Assembly (NCBI GenBank): GCA_036374995.1
Contig: DASUSS010000040.1
Span: forward strand, 28,682-92,681
Origin: SH-MAG3 sp036374995
GTDB lineage: Bacteria; Gemmatimonadota; Gemmatimonadetes; Longimicrobiales; RSA9
Reading direction: 5' to 3'
Length of the DNA stretch: 64,000 nucleotides
This document shows, piece by piece, positions 8,344 to 16,191 of the stretch; the stretch's first letter is position 1; the number at the start of each line of letters is the position of its first letter. Position numbers and translations under genes: made by a program. The notes beneath the pieces are model-generated. The model had not been told where the DNA came from. It did not search any database and worked only from the letters and a program-made list of their open reading frames with translations.

Positions 8344-9204
8344 ATGATGCGACTGGCATTGCCGAACAAGGGCCGGCTGGCCGAGGGTGCCCGCGAGCTG
8401 CTCGAGCGCGCCGGCCTCGAGTTCGACATGCGCGAGCGTGCGCTCCAGGCGTCGCTCGGGCCCGACTTCACCGCGCTGTTCGTCAACGCGCGCGACATTC
8501 CGGAGTTCGTCGCCGACGGTGCCGCCGATGCCGGCATCACGGGCGGCGACCTGGTGGCCGAGTGCGGGCGTCCGCTCGAGATCCTGCTCGACCTGGGCTT
8601 CGGCCGCTGCCGGCTCGCCGTCGCCGTCCGCGATGACTGCGGCTGGACGGCCACCGACGACATCCCCTCAGGGACCCGCGTCGCGACCGTATTCCCGAAC
8701 CTCGCGCGACGGTTCTTCAGCGACGCCGGCCGCGACGTCGTGCTGGTGCCGATCTCCGGTGCGGCCGAGATCGCGCCGCACCTCGGCGTCGCCGACGTCA
8801 TCGTGGACCTCGTCTCGACCGGATCGACGCTGAAGGTGAACGGGCTCCGCGAGGTCGCAACCGTGCTGGAGTCGACGGCCGTGCTCGTCGCACGGCAGGG
8901 AGCCCTCTCGGAGCCGGCAACGGACCGGCCGGCGCGCGAGCTCACGGCCGCGCTCTCATCCGTGCTGCGCGCGCAGGGGCAGCGCTACCTGATGGCGAAC
9001 GTGCCGAGGCGCGTGCTGCCGGAGATCAAGCGCATCCTGCCCGGCATCAACGGCCCGACGATCATCGATGTCCTGAACGGCGGCGACTTCGTCGCGGCCC
9101 ACGCGGTCGTCGATCAGCGCGATGTCTACCGGACGATTGCGCAGCTGAAGGAAGTGGGAGCGGAGGGTATCCTGGTCACGAAGATCGAGCGGTTGATGCC
9201 ATGA
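8344..9204 (+). CDS. hisG: HisG, ATP phosphoribosyltransferase (long form)
   Basis: This enzyme catalyses the first step of histidine synthesis, joining ATP and PRPP. The 286-aa length and the C-terminal segment (ANVPRRVLPEIKRILPGING through ILVTKIERLMP) show the long, self-regulated form with its own ACT-like feedback domain, so no HisZ is expected. The catalytic part shows LPNKGRLAEGARELLERAG, DAGITGGDLVAE and DLVSTGSTLKVNGL. Two ATGs (8344, 8347) precede RLALPNKG. It follows the attenuator by 22 bp and overlaps hisDC by 4 bp. Confidence 0.97.
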   Translation: MMRLALPNKGRLAEGARELLERAGLEFDMRERALQASLGPDFTALFVNARDIPEFVADGAADAGITGGDLVAECGRPLEILLDLGFGRCRLAVAVRDDCGWTATDDIPSGTRVATVFPNLARRFFSDAGRDVVLVPISGAAEIAPHLGVADVIVDLVSTGSTLKVNGLREVATVLESTAVLVARQGALSEPATDRPARELTAALSSVLRAQGQRYLMANVPRRVLPEIKRILPGINGPTIIDVLNGGDFVAAHAVVDQRDVYRTIAQLKEVGAEGILVTKIERLMP

Positions 9205-11690
9205 CCCCCCGGCGCCCCCCGCGGCGGACGCGGCACCAGATTTCTGTTACGGCCCAGCCGGGCACCGGGACGTCCCCGACCGCGGCCGGCCTCGGCGCCG
9301 GGGCGCCGGCGGCATCCGGGCGGGAGGCGCGTCCTGGTGCCCTGCCGGCGCCGATCGCACTGGGCGCGCATCATTTCTCCAGCGGCCGTAACAGAAATCT
9401 GGTGCCGCGTCCGCCGGGGGTCGACACCATCATCGCCGACGTCCGCGACCGCGGCGATGCCGCCCTCCGCGACCTCGCCCGCCGCTTCGACGGTGTCGAC
9501 TTGAGCGACCTCGAGGTCCCGCGCGAGACGTGGGACCGCGCGCTCGAGCAGCTCGATCCCGCCGTCCGCGACGCGCTCGAGACGGCGGCCGCGAACATCG
9601 CGGCGTTCCACCGTGCCCAGCTCCCCGCACCGATCGAGCTGGAGACGGTCCCGGGCGTTCGGCTCGGCCGGCGGGCCGAGCCGCTGCGCCGCGTCGGCGT
9701 CTACGTACCGGGCGGCCGGGCCGCGTATCCGAGCAGTGTGCTCATGGGCGTCGTGCCGGCGCGCATCGCGGGCGTCGACGAGGTCATCGTGTGTTCGCCG
9801 CCCGGACCCGACGGGCTGCCCGCTGCCGCCGTGCTCGCCGCATGTGCGATCGCCCGTGCGGACCGCGTGTTCGCCATCGGCGGCGCGGGCGCGATCGCTG
9901 CGCTCGCCTACGGGACCGGCTCCGTGCCGCGCGCGGACAAGGTGGTCGGTCCGGGCAACGCGTACGTGACCGAAGCGAAGCGGCAGCTCGACGGCGTCAT
10001 CGCCATCGATTCGCCCGCGGGTCCGTCGGAGGTGCTGATCCTCGCGGATGACTCCGCCGACGCGGGGATCGCCGCCACGGAGATGGTCGCGCAGGCCGAG
10101 CACGACCCGGACGCCGCGTCCATCCTCGTGAGCACCGATGCCTCCCTGCTCGATCGCGTCGCGGCCGAGCTGGAGCGCCTGCTCGAGTCGCAGCCGAGGG
10201 CCGACATCATCCGGCAGGCGCTCTCCGCGAATGGCGCTCTGCTGCACGCGCCATCGCTCGACAAAGCCGTCGCCTTCGCAGCGGAGTATGCGCCGGAGCA
10301 TCTGCTCGTGCTCACGCGCGACCCGCGTGCGCTGCTGCCCTCGCTGCGCAATGCGGGAACCATCTTCCTCGGCGCACCGAGCTCGGTCGCGTTCGGAGAT
10401 TACATCACCGGCGCGAACCACGTGCTTCCGACCGGTGGCCTCGCGCGCACGTACGCAGGTCTCTCGACTGCAGACTTCCTGCGCTGGACGACGTATCAGG
10501 AGCTGACGCCGGCGGCGGCTGCTGCACTCGCCCGGCCAACGGCAGCGCTCGCAGAAGCGGAGGGGCTCCCGGCCCACGCTCTCGCCGCGCGACTGCGCAG
10601 CCGCCTGCCCGCGGAAGCCGCAGCCCGCGCGGAACCCGTGCTCCGTGCCGCGTATGCCGAGCTCTCGCTGTACGATCCCGGCCGCACACCGTGCGACGTC
10701 GATCTCAGCGACAACACGAGCCTGTTCGGGGCTGCGCCGTCCGTGCGCAGCATGACGGCCGGTGTCGCACCCGACCGCATCACCCGCTATCCGTCGGTGT
10801 ACGCGGACGAGCTGCGGCGCGCACTCGCCCGGCTGCACGGCGTCGAGCCCGGGAACATCGCGACCGGCTGCGGCTCCGATGACGTGATCGACTCCGCGCT
10901 CCGAGCGTTCTGCGCGGGCGGCGACACCGTGTCCTTTCCGGATCCGACGTTCGGCATGATCCCCGTGTTCGCACGCATGAACACGCTGCGTGCGCACGCG
11001 GTTCCTCTGCTCGACGGCATTCGGCTGGATGCCGACGCGCTGATCCGGGCACGCGCTCGCATCACGTACCTGTGCCGGCCGAACAACCCGACCGGTACGC
11101 AGTTCGGACGTGCCGGCGTCGAGCGCGTGTGCACGGAGGCGAGCGGGATCGTGCTGATCGACGAGGCGTACGCGGATTATGCGGACGACGACATGGTTGC
11201 GTTCGCCATTGCCTCCGGCCGGGCGCTCGTGTTGCGCACGCTGTCGAAGGCGTACGGCCTCGCCGGGCTGCGCATCGGCTACGCGATCGGCGACCCGCGC
11301 CTGGTCGCGGAGGTCGAGAAGTCGCGCGGCCCGTACAAGGTGAACGCCCTGGCAGAGCAGGCCGCACTGTCCGTGCTGGGCCGGGATCGGGACTGGGTCG
11401 CGGCGAACGTCGCCGACGTGCGCCGCGCGCGCGGCCGGCTCCGGACGGAGCTTCGCGGCCGCGGGATCACCGTCCTCGACTCCGCGGCCAACTTCCTGCT
11501 GTTGAAGGTTCCCGGCAGGGCGCGGGACTGGAACGGTCGCCTGCGCGAACGCGGCGTCGCCGTGCGGCCCTTCGACAACCTGCCGGGCCTCGGCGACTGC
11601 GTCCGCGTGAGCGTCGGGCCATGGACCCTGATGCAGCGATTCCTGGACGCGTTCGATGAGGTTCTCGAGACGATGACGGGTGAACGATGA
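9201..11690 (+). CDS. hisDC: HisD-HisC fusion: histidinol dehydrogenase / histidinol-phosphate aminotransferase
   Basis: This is one 829-aa frame with two enzymes. From about residue 74, HisD begins at VDTIIADVRDRGDAALRDL, with the NAD-binding RVGVYVPGGRAAYPSSVLMG, catalytic and zinc residues in AQAEHDPDAAS, YAPEHL and FGDYITGANH, and a C-terminal EGLPAHALAARLR. From about residue 480, HisC follows: SLYDPGR, GCGSDDVIDSALRAF, RPNNPTGTQF, IDEAYADYA, and the PLP lysine in RTLSKAYGLAGLRIGYA. The first 73 residues are unlike HisD, and codons 8-72 coincide with a palindromic element. About 35 normal N-terminal HisD residues seem missing or replaced. There is a 4-bp overlap at both ends. Confidence 0.93.
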   Translation: MTPRRPPRRTRHQISVTAQPGTGTSPTAAGLGAGAPAASGREARPGALPAPIALGAHHFSSGRNRNLVPRPPGVDTIIADVRDRGDAALRDLARRFDGVDLSDLEVPRETWDRALEQLDPAVRDALETAAANIAAFHRAQLPAPIELETVPGVRLGRRAEPLRRVGVYVPGGRAAYPSSVLMGVVPARIAGVDEVIVCSPPGPDGLPAAAVLAACAIARADRVFAIGGAGAIAALAYGTGSVPRADKVVGPGNAYVTEAKRQLDGVIAIDSPAGPSEVLILADDSADAGIAATEMVAQAEHDPDAASILVSTDASLLDRVAAELERLLESQPRADIIRQALSANGALLHAPSLDKAVAFAAEYAPEHLLVLTRDPRALLPSLRNAGTIFLGAPSSVAFGDYITGANHVLPTGGLARTYAGLSTADFLRWTTYQELTPAAAAALARPTAALAEAEGLPAHALAARLRSRLPAEAAARAEPVLRAAYAELSLYDPGRTPCDVDLSDNTSLFGAAPSVRSMTAGVAPDRITRYPSVYADELRRALARLHGVEPGNIATGCGSDDVIDSALRAFCAGGDTVSFPDPTFGMIPVFARMNTLRAHAVPLLDGIRLDADALIRARARITYLCRPNNPTGTQFGRAGVERVCTEASGIVLIDEAYADYADDDMVAFAIASGRALVLRTLSKAYGLAGLRIGYAIGDPRLVAEVEKSRGPYKVNALAEQAALSVLGRDRDWVAANVADVRRARGRLRTELRGRGITVLDSAANFLLLKVPGRARDWNGRLRERGVAVRPFDNLPGLGDCVRVSVGPWTLMQRFLDAFDEVLETMTGER
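9222..9416. repeat. 195-bp palindromic (MITE- or RPE-like) element inside hisD
   Basis: The outer arms (9222-9254 and 9384-9416) are perfect 33-bp inverted repeats; each contains GCACCAGATTTCTGTTACGG or its complement. Inside, GGCACCGGGACG (9261-9272) pairs with CGTCCTGGTGCC (9330-9341) with one mismatch, and CGGCGCC/GGCGCCG form an inner hairpin. The whole unit can fold as one long cruciform or RNA hairpin. It stays open in the HisD frame. No second copy is visible in this window. Confidence 0.85.
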
Positions 11691-12283
11691 TCATAGCAGT
11701 AGTCGATTACGGTACCGGGAATCTGCATTCTCTAGCGAAGGCACTCGAGTGGGGCGGCGCGCGGGTGAGCATCGAGCCGGAACCGAGCCGGGCGGTGCTC
11801 GCCGATGCCATCGTGCTGCCGGGCGTCGGTGCGTTCGGTGCCGCCGCGGCGCAGCTCGCTCCCGCCGCCGACGCGCTCCGTGACGCCATCGCGCACGGCC
11901 TGCCCTGCCTCGGCATCTGTCTCGGGATGCAGCTGCTGTTCGATTCGAGCGAGGAGGGTGGCGGCGCCGGCGTCTCGATCATCAACGGACGCGTCCGCCG
12001 CCTCTGCTGCCGGCGTGTGCCGCACATCGGCTGGAACTCCGTCGACATGGTCGACGATGCGCTGTTCCACGGCATGCCGGACCTCGTGGCCTATTTCGCC
12101 AACAGCTATGTCGTCGACCCCGCCGACGAATCGGATGTCATCGCGTGGAGCTCCTACGGTCGCGAACGATTCCCCGCCGCCGTCCGCCGCGACAACGTCT
12201 GGGGCGTTCAGTTCCATCCCGAGAAGAGCGGCGCCGATGGACTGCGCCTGCTCGGTAACTTCATAGCACAGGTGCGCGGATGA
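11687..12283 (+). CDS. hisH: HisH, glutaminase subunit of imidazole glycerol phosphate synthase
   Basis: This class I glutamine amidotransferase of 198 aa releases ammonia that is channelled to HisF. It shows the start IIAVVDYGTGNLHSLAKAL, the nucleophilic cysteine in GICLGMQLLFD, and the His/Glu pair in VQFHPEKSG. PHIGWNSV is the HisF-facing interface segment. The ATG overlaps the hisDC stop (ATGA) and the gene overlaps hisA by 4 bp, consistent with one operon. Confidence 0.97.
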   Translation: MIIAVVDYGTGNLHSLAKALEWGGARVSIEPEPSRAVLADAIVLPGVGAFGAAAAQLAPAADALRDAIAHGLPCLGICLGMQLLFDSSEEGGGAGVSIINGRVRRLCCRRVPHIGWNSVDMVDDALFHGMPDLVAYFANSYVVDPADESDVIAWSSYGRERFPAAVRRDNVWGVQFHPEKSGADGLRLLGNFIAQVRG

Positions 12284-12996
12284 TCGTCTACGCCGCACTC
12301 GACCTGCGCGGCGGCCGCGTCGTCCAGCTCGTCGGCGGCCGCGCCGATGACGAGCGCGTCAGCCTGCCGGACCCGACCGCCGTCGCACGCTCATGGATCG
12401 AGCGCGGCTTCGCCGCGCTGCACGTCATCGATCTCGATGCGGCGCTCGGTCTCGGTGACAACGCCACCGCCATTGACGACATCATCGCGAACGCCGGACA
12501 CATCCCCGTTCAGGTCGGCGGCGGCGTGCGCACGACCGAGCGCGTCGCCGCGCTCATCGATGCCGGTGCCGCGACCGTCGTCGTCGGCACGCGCGCCGTC
12601 GAGGAGCCCGCCTGGCTCGCCTCCATCGCACGGACCTGGCCGGAACGCATCGTCGTTGCCGCCGACGTCCGCAATGACGAGATCGTCGTCCGCGGCTGGA
12701 CCGCCGGCGCCGGCATCGCGCCGGCGGCGCTGCTGTCCCGGCTGTCGGATGTACCGCTCGGCGGCGTGCTCGTAACAGACGTTTCCCGCGAGGGCACCAT
12801 GGTGGGTGCGGACCTCGATCGGTTCCGCCGGCTCGTCGGCGCATCGCCGCATCCGCTCCTCGCGTCCGGCGGCATCGGGGGCGCCGGCGATCTGGCGGCC
12901 CTGGCGCGTGCCGGTGTAGCGGGCGCGGTCGTGGGCATGGCGCTCTATACCGGTGCGCTGGATGCGGCAGCGGTTGCGCGGGAGTACAGCACGTGA
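12280..12996 (+). CDS. hisA: HisA, phosphoribosylformimino-AICAR phosphate isomerase
   Basis: This (beta-alpha)8 isomerase of 238 aa converts ProFAR to PRFAR. The N-terminal catalytic aspartate is in AALDLRGGRVVQLV and the second in VLVTDVSREGTMVGADL. The phosphate-binding loops are VQVGGGVRT and LASGGIGGAGDL. Overlaps of 4 bp with both neighbours fit the operon. A PriA-type dual HisA/TrpF enzyme is possible in some lineages, but nothing here demands it. Confidence 0.95.
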   Translation: MIVYAALDLRGGRVVQLVGGRADDERVSLPDPTAVARSWIERGFAALHVIDLDAALGLGDNATAIDDIIANAGHIPVQVGGGVRTTERVAALIDAGAATVVVGTRAVEEPAWLASIARTWPERIVVAADVRNDEIVVRGWTAGAGIAPAALLSRLSDVPLGGVLVTDVSREGTMVGADLDRFRRLVGASPHPLLASGGIGGAGDLAALARAGVAGAVVGMALYTGALDAAAVAREYST

Positions 12997-13544
12997 CGAC
13001 ACTTGCGCGGGAAACGAACGAGACCCGGGTCCGCGTGGTCCTCCGGGCGGGTGCGGATGCGCCCGGGGCGGTGGCCGCGACGACGGAGCCGTTCCTCGAT
13101 CACATGCTGGTGACGCTCGCCCGCTATGCGGGTCTGCATCTGGAGGTGGAGGCGGCCGGAGATTTGCGACATCACCTGATCGAGGATGTCGCGATCACGC
13201 TGGGCCAGGCGCTGCGCCGCGAGGCGCCGGCCGAGTGCGCGCGCTACGGCTCGGCGACGGTCCCGATGGACGAGGCGGTGGTCGAGGCCGTGCTCGATCT
13301 GGGCGGCAGGTTCTACTACGAGGGACCGGTGCCGTCGACGCTGTACGACCATTTCCTCCGCTCGTTCGCGGAGAATGCGGGCATGACGCTGCATGTGCGG
13401 GTGCTGCGCGGGCGCGATCGCCACCATGTGGTGGAGGCGGCGGTGAAGGCGGTGGGTCTCGCGCTGGCACAGGCGCTCGAGGCGCAAGGCAGGGTGTTCA
13501 GCACGAAAGGCGCTGTACGGATGAGGACGGAGGACGATTCGTAA
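12993..13544 (+). CDS. hisB: HisB, imidazoleglycerol-phosphate dehydratase (monofunctional)
   Basis: This 183-aa IGPD contains no phosphatase domain. It has ETNETRVRVVLRAG at the N-terminus, PFLDHMLVTLARY, and the two manganese-binding HHxxE motifs, RHHLIEDVAITLGQAL and RHHVVEAAVKAVG. VPMDEAVVEAVLDLGGR and STKGA complete the family pattern. The usual DG loop near the N-terminus is diverged (AGADAPGAVAA). The histidinol-phosphate phosphatase step is supplied by hisN in the same operon. It overlaps hisF by 1 bp (TAATG). Confidence 0.94.
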   Translation: MTTLARETNETRVRVVLRAGADAPGAVAATTEPFLDHMLVTLARYAGLHLEVEAAGDLRHHLIEDVAITLGQALRREAPAECARYGSATVPMDEAVVEAVLDLGGRFYYEGPVPSTLYDHFLRSFAENAGMTLHVRVLRGRDRHHVVEAAVKAVGLALAQALEAQGRVFSTKGAVRMRTEDDS

Positions 13545-14389
13545 TGCTGCGCAAGCGCGTAATTGTCTGTCTCGACGTGCAGGACGGTCGCGTCGTGAAG
13601 GGCGTGAGCTTCCAGTCGATGCGCGATGTCGGCGATCCGGTCGAGTTCGCGCAGCGATACGAGAGGGAGGGCGCCGACGAGATCGTGTTCCTGGACATCT
13701 CGGCGTCGGCGGAGGGTCGGCGCACGCTGCTCGATGTCGTGAAGCGGACCGCGGAGAGCCTGTTCATTCCGCTCACGGTCGGCGGCGGGATCAGCGACGT
13801 GTCGGATGTGGCGCTTGCGCTTCGTTCCGGTGCGGACAAGGTCAGCATCAACACGGCGGCGGTCACGCGGCCGGAGCTGATCACCGAGGCGGCGCAGCGC
13901 TTCGGCAGCCAGTGCATCGTGGCGAGCATCGATGCGCGGCTGGAGCGTCGACAGATCGAGCTCATGGCCCACTCCGAGGTACCCGCAGCGCCGCCCGGCG
14001 CCGCGGCGCCCGCCACGTGGTACCGCGTCTTCACGCACGGCGGTCGTAACGCGACGGAGCTGGATGCGGTCGAGTGGGCCCGGCGCCTGTCGGAGCTCGG
14101 CGCGGGCGAGATCCTCATCACGAGCATCGACCAGGATGGCCGCCGGCGCGGTTACGACCTCGAGCTCACCGCACGCGTGGCCGAGGCCGTGGCCGTGCCG
14201 GTCATTGCGAGCGGCGGTGCGGGCAATCCCGAGCATGTGCGCGACGCGTTCCTGCTCGCCGGCGCCGATGCCGCACTCCTCGCCGGCATCCTGCACGATG
14301 GCGTCACGACGGTCGGATCGCTGAAGAACTATCTGACGAGCGCCGGCATTCCCGTGCGCACCGAACCGCTCGAGATGCCGAGGCCGTGA
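13544..14389 (+). CDS. hisF: HisF, cyclase subunit of imidazole glycerol phosphate synthase
   Basis: HisF uses HisH-derived ammonia to form IGP and AICAR. At 281 aa it is somewhat longer than the usual 250-258 because of an Ala/Pro-rich insert (SEVPAAPPGAAAPATW) before YRVFTHGGRN. Catalytic aspartates lie in VIVCLDVQDGRVVKG and in VASIDARL; the phosphate sites are LTVGGGISDV and IASGGAGNPEH. LITSIDQDGRRRGYDLEL is conserved. The start ATG shares one base with the hisB stop. Confidence 0.96.
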   Translation: MLRKRVIVCLDVQDGRVVKGVSFQSMRDVGDPVEFAQRYEREGADEIVFLDISASAEGRRTLLDVVKRTAESLFIPLTVGGGISDVSDVALALRSGADKVSINTAAVTRPELITEAAQRFGSQCIVASIDARLERRQIELMAHSEVPAAPPGAAAPATWYRVFTHGGRNATELDAVEWARRLSELGAGEILITSIDQDGRRRGYDLELTARVAEAVAVPVIASGGAGNPEHVRDAFLLAGADAALLAGILHDGVTTVGSLKNYLTSAGIPVRTEPLEMPRP

Positions 14390-15165
14390 CCCGCGAGGAG
14401 CTGCGGGATGTGCTCGACTTCGCCGTCGAGGTCGCGTGGCGCGCCGGCCGTGCGACGCTCGCCCATTATCAGACCGGAATCGCTGCGGAAGCGAAGCCCG
14501 ACGACTCGCCCGTGACCGTCGCGGACCGTGCGGCGGAACGCGTCGCCCGGCAGCTGATCGCGACGCGCTTTCCCGCGGATGCGATCCTCGGCGAGGAGGA
14601 AGGCGAGACGAAGTCGGGCGCGGATCGTCGCTGGATCCTCGATCCGATCGATGGCACCCGCACGTTCGTGCGCGGCGTCCCGTTCTACGGTGTGCTCCTC
14701 GCGCTGGAGTACGAGGCCGATGCCGTTCTCGGCGTCATGCATTTCCCCGCACTCGAGGAGACGGTCTATGCCGCACGCGGACTCGGCTGCTGGTGGAACG
14801 GCCGGCGGGCGCTCGTCTCCGACGAGACGCAGCTGGGCCGTGCGCTCGTGCTCACGACCGATGTCGAGAACATCGAGCGCGAGCAGCGTGGTGCCGGCTG
14901 GAACGCGCTGCGGCGCGCCGCCGGACTCTGTCGCACGTGGGGCGACTGCTACGGTTACGCGCTCGTCGCCACCGGCCGCGCGGAGGTGATGATCGATCCC
15001 GTCCTATCGCTCTGGGATGCAGCTCCTCTCGCGCCCATCATGGAGGAGGCCGGTGGCGTGTTCACCGACCTCGATGGCACGCCCGGTCACCGCGTCACCA
15101 GCGCGGTCGCGACGAACGCGGCGCTGGACCGGGAAGTACGCGCCATGCTGCGGGGCACCGCATGA
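14386..15165 (+). CDS. hisN: HisN, histidinol-phosphatase of the inositol monophosphatase family
   Basis: This 259-aa metal-dependent phosphatase has the IMPase metal ligands GEEEGE and WILDPIDGTRTFVRG. The distal WDAAPLAPIMEEAGGVFTDLDG is also present. The FVRGVPFYGVLLALEYE segment after the DPIDGT motif resembles HisN enzymes more than inositol phosphatases. Its place between hisF and hisIE, with 4-bp overlaps on both sides, supplies the one step otherwise missing from the operon (histidinol-phosphate to histidinol). The start is the GTG at 14386, overlapping the hisF stop (GTGA). Confidence 0.93.
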   Translation: MTREELRDVLDFAVEVAWRAGRATLAHYQTGIAAEAKPDDSPVTVADRAAERVARQLIATRFPADAILGEEEGETKSGADRRWILDPIDGTRTFVRGVPFYGVLLALEYEADAVLGVMHFPALEETVYAARGLGCWWNGRRALVSDETQLGRALVLTTDVENIEREQRGAGWNALRRAAGLCRTWGDCYGYALVATGRAEVMIDPVLSLWDAAPLAPIMEEAGGVFTDLDGTPGHRVTSAVATNAALDREVRAMLRGTA

Positions 15166-15779
15166 TCATCGACGACGCGGCGCAGCTCGAGCTGCTCGAC
15201 TTCGCGAAGGCCGGCAGTGTGATCCCGGTCGTGACGCAGCACGCGCACACCGGCGATGTGCTGATGCTCGCGTTCGCGACACGCGACGCCGTCGAGCGGA
15301 CCCTCGCCGAGCGCGTGATGTGGTACTGGTCACGGAGCCGTGGCGAGCTGTGGCGGAAGGGGGACACGAGCGGCAACGTGCAGCACCTCGTCTCCCTCCA
15401 CGCCGACTGCGACCACGACACACTCCTCGCGCGCGTCCTGCCCGCCGGTCCCGCGTGCCACACGGGCGCTGCGAACTGCTTCGACACCGCACCGACGCTC
15501 TCTCACCTCGACACCGTGATCGCCGACCGCGCACGCACTACGGGGGACAGCTACACGCAGCGACTGCTCGCCGATCCGAACCTGCGCCTGAAGAAGCTGG
15601 GCGAGGAGGCCGCCGAGCTGGTGATCGCCTGTGCGAACGCAGACACGCAGCGAGTAGCAGAGGAGGCCGCAGATCTGCTGTATCACTCGCTCGTCGCGTG
15701 CAGAGCTGCCGGAGTCGGCCTCGAGGACGTGCTGGGCGTGCTGGCGGATCGGGCGGGAGGAGAAAAGCGAGAGCGCTGA
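15162..15779 (+). CDS. hisIE: HisIE, PR-AMP cyclohydrolase / PR-ATP pyrophosphohydrolase
   Basis: This bifunctional 205-aa protein performs steps 2 and 3 of the pathway. The HisI part (about 1-110) shows VLMLAFATRDAVERTL, MWYWSRSRGELWRKGDTSGN, and the metal ligands in LHADCDHDTLLARV and CHTGAANCF. The HisE part (about 118-205) contains SYTQRLL, KLGEEAAELVIA and EEAADLLYHSLV. It is the last gene of the operon. Its stop codon overlaps the left arm of a long inverted repeat, which may terminate the transcript. Confidence 0.96.
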   Translation: MIIDDAAQLELLDFAKAGSVIPVVTQHAHTGDVLMLAFATRDAVERTLAERVMWYWSRSRGELWRKGDTSGNVQHLVSLHADCDHDTLLARVLPAGPACHTGAANCFDTAPTLSHLDTVIADRARTTGDSYTQRLLADPNLRLKKLGEEAAELVIACANADTQRVAEEAADLLYHSLVACRAAGVGLEDVLGVLADRAGGEKRER

Positions 15780-15916
15780 GGTTTTCACCGCGCAGGCGCG
15801 GAGGACGCGGGCGGTTCACGGGGTTGTGAATTCATTTCAGCACGTTGCCGCGTGGAATCGCATCGAGGGTATCCCGCGTACCTCCGCGTCCTCCGCGCCT
15901 CCGCGGTGAAAACCTC
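15778..15916. repeat. intergenic inverted repeat (GAGGTTTTCACCGCG family)
   Basis: The 33-nt arms at 15778-15810 and 15884-15916 are complementary with one mismatch. They contain the tandem-like motif GGCGCGGAGGACGCGG. The element fills almost exactly the space between the convergent hisIE and glsB-like genes, so it may act as a two-way terminator. A second, more diverged pair occurs at 22921-23216. Confidence 0.85.
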
Positions 15917-15924
15917 CCCTTCCC

Positions 15925-16188
15925 CTACCTCGGCCTCCTCTGCAGGAACAACCGATACAGCACGAGCAGGATGATGGCACCGAGGATTGCGATGCCGAAC
16001 GAACGAAGGTTGAAGCCGGTCACATTGCCGATGCCGAGCAGCTCGGTGCCGACGAAGCCGCCGATGAGCGCGCCGAGGATGCCGATGACGACGGTGCCGA
16101 GGCAGCCGCCGGGGTCCTTGCCCGGCATGATGAACTTCGCGATGGAGCCGGCGATGAGACCGAAGATGATCCAGGAGATGATCCCCAC
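15925..16188 (-). CDS. GlsB/YeaQ/YmgE-family small membrane protein
   Basis: This 87-aa inner-membrane protein has three hydrophobic segments. It follows the family pattern (PF04226): GIISWIIFGLIAGSIAKFIMPG, then DPGGCLGTVVIGILGALIGGFVG, and a C-terminal IAILGAIILLVLYRLF. Members are induced by stress, and their molecular role is unknown. It starts at GTG (16188), 3 bp after the chemoreceptor stop, so both are probably on one transcript. Confidence 0.9.
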   Translation of the reverse strand: MGIISWIIFGLIAGSIAKFIMPGKDPGGCLGTVVIGILGALIGGFVGTELLGIGNVTGFNLRSFGIAILGAIILLVLYRLFLQRRPR

Positions 16189-16191
16189 GCG

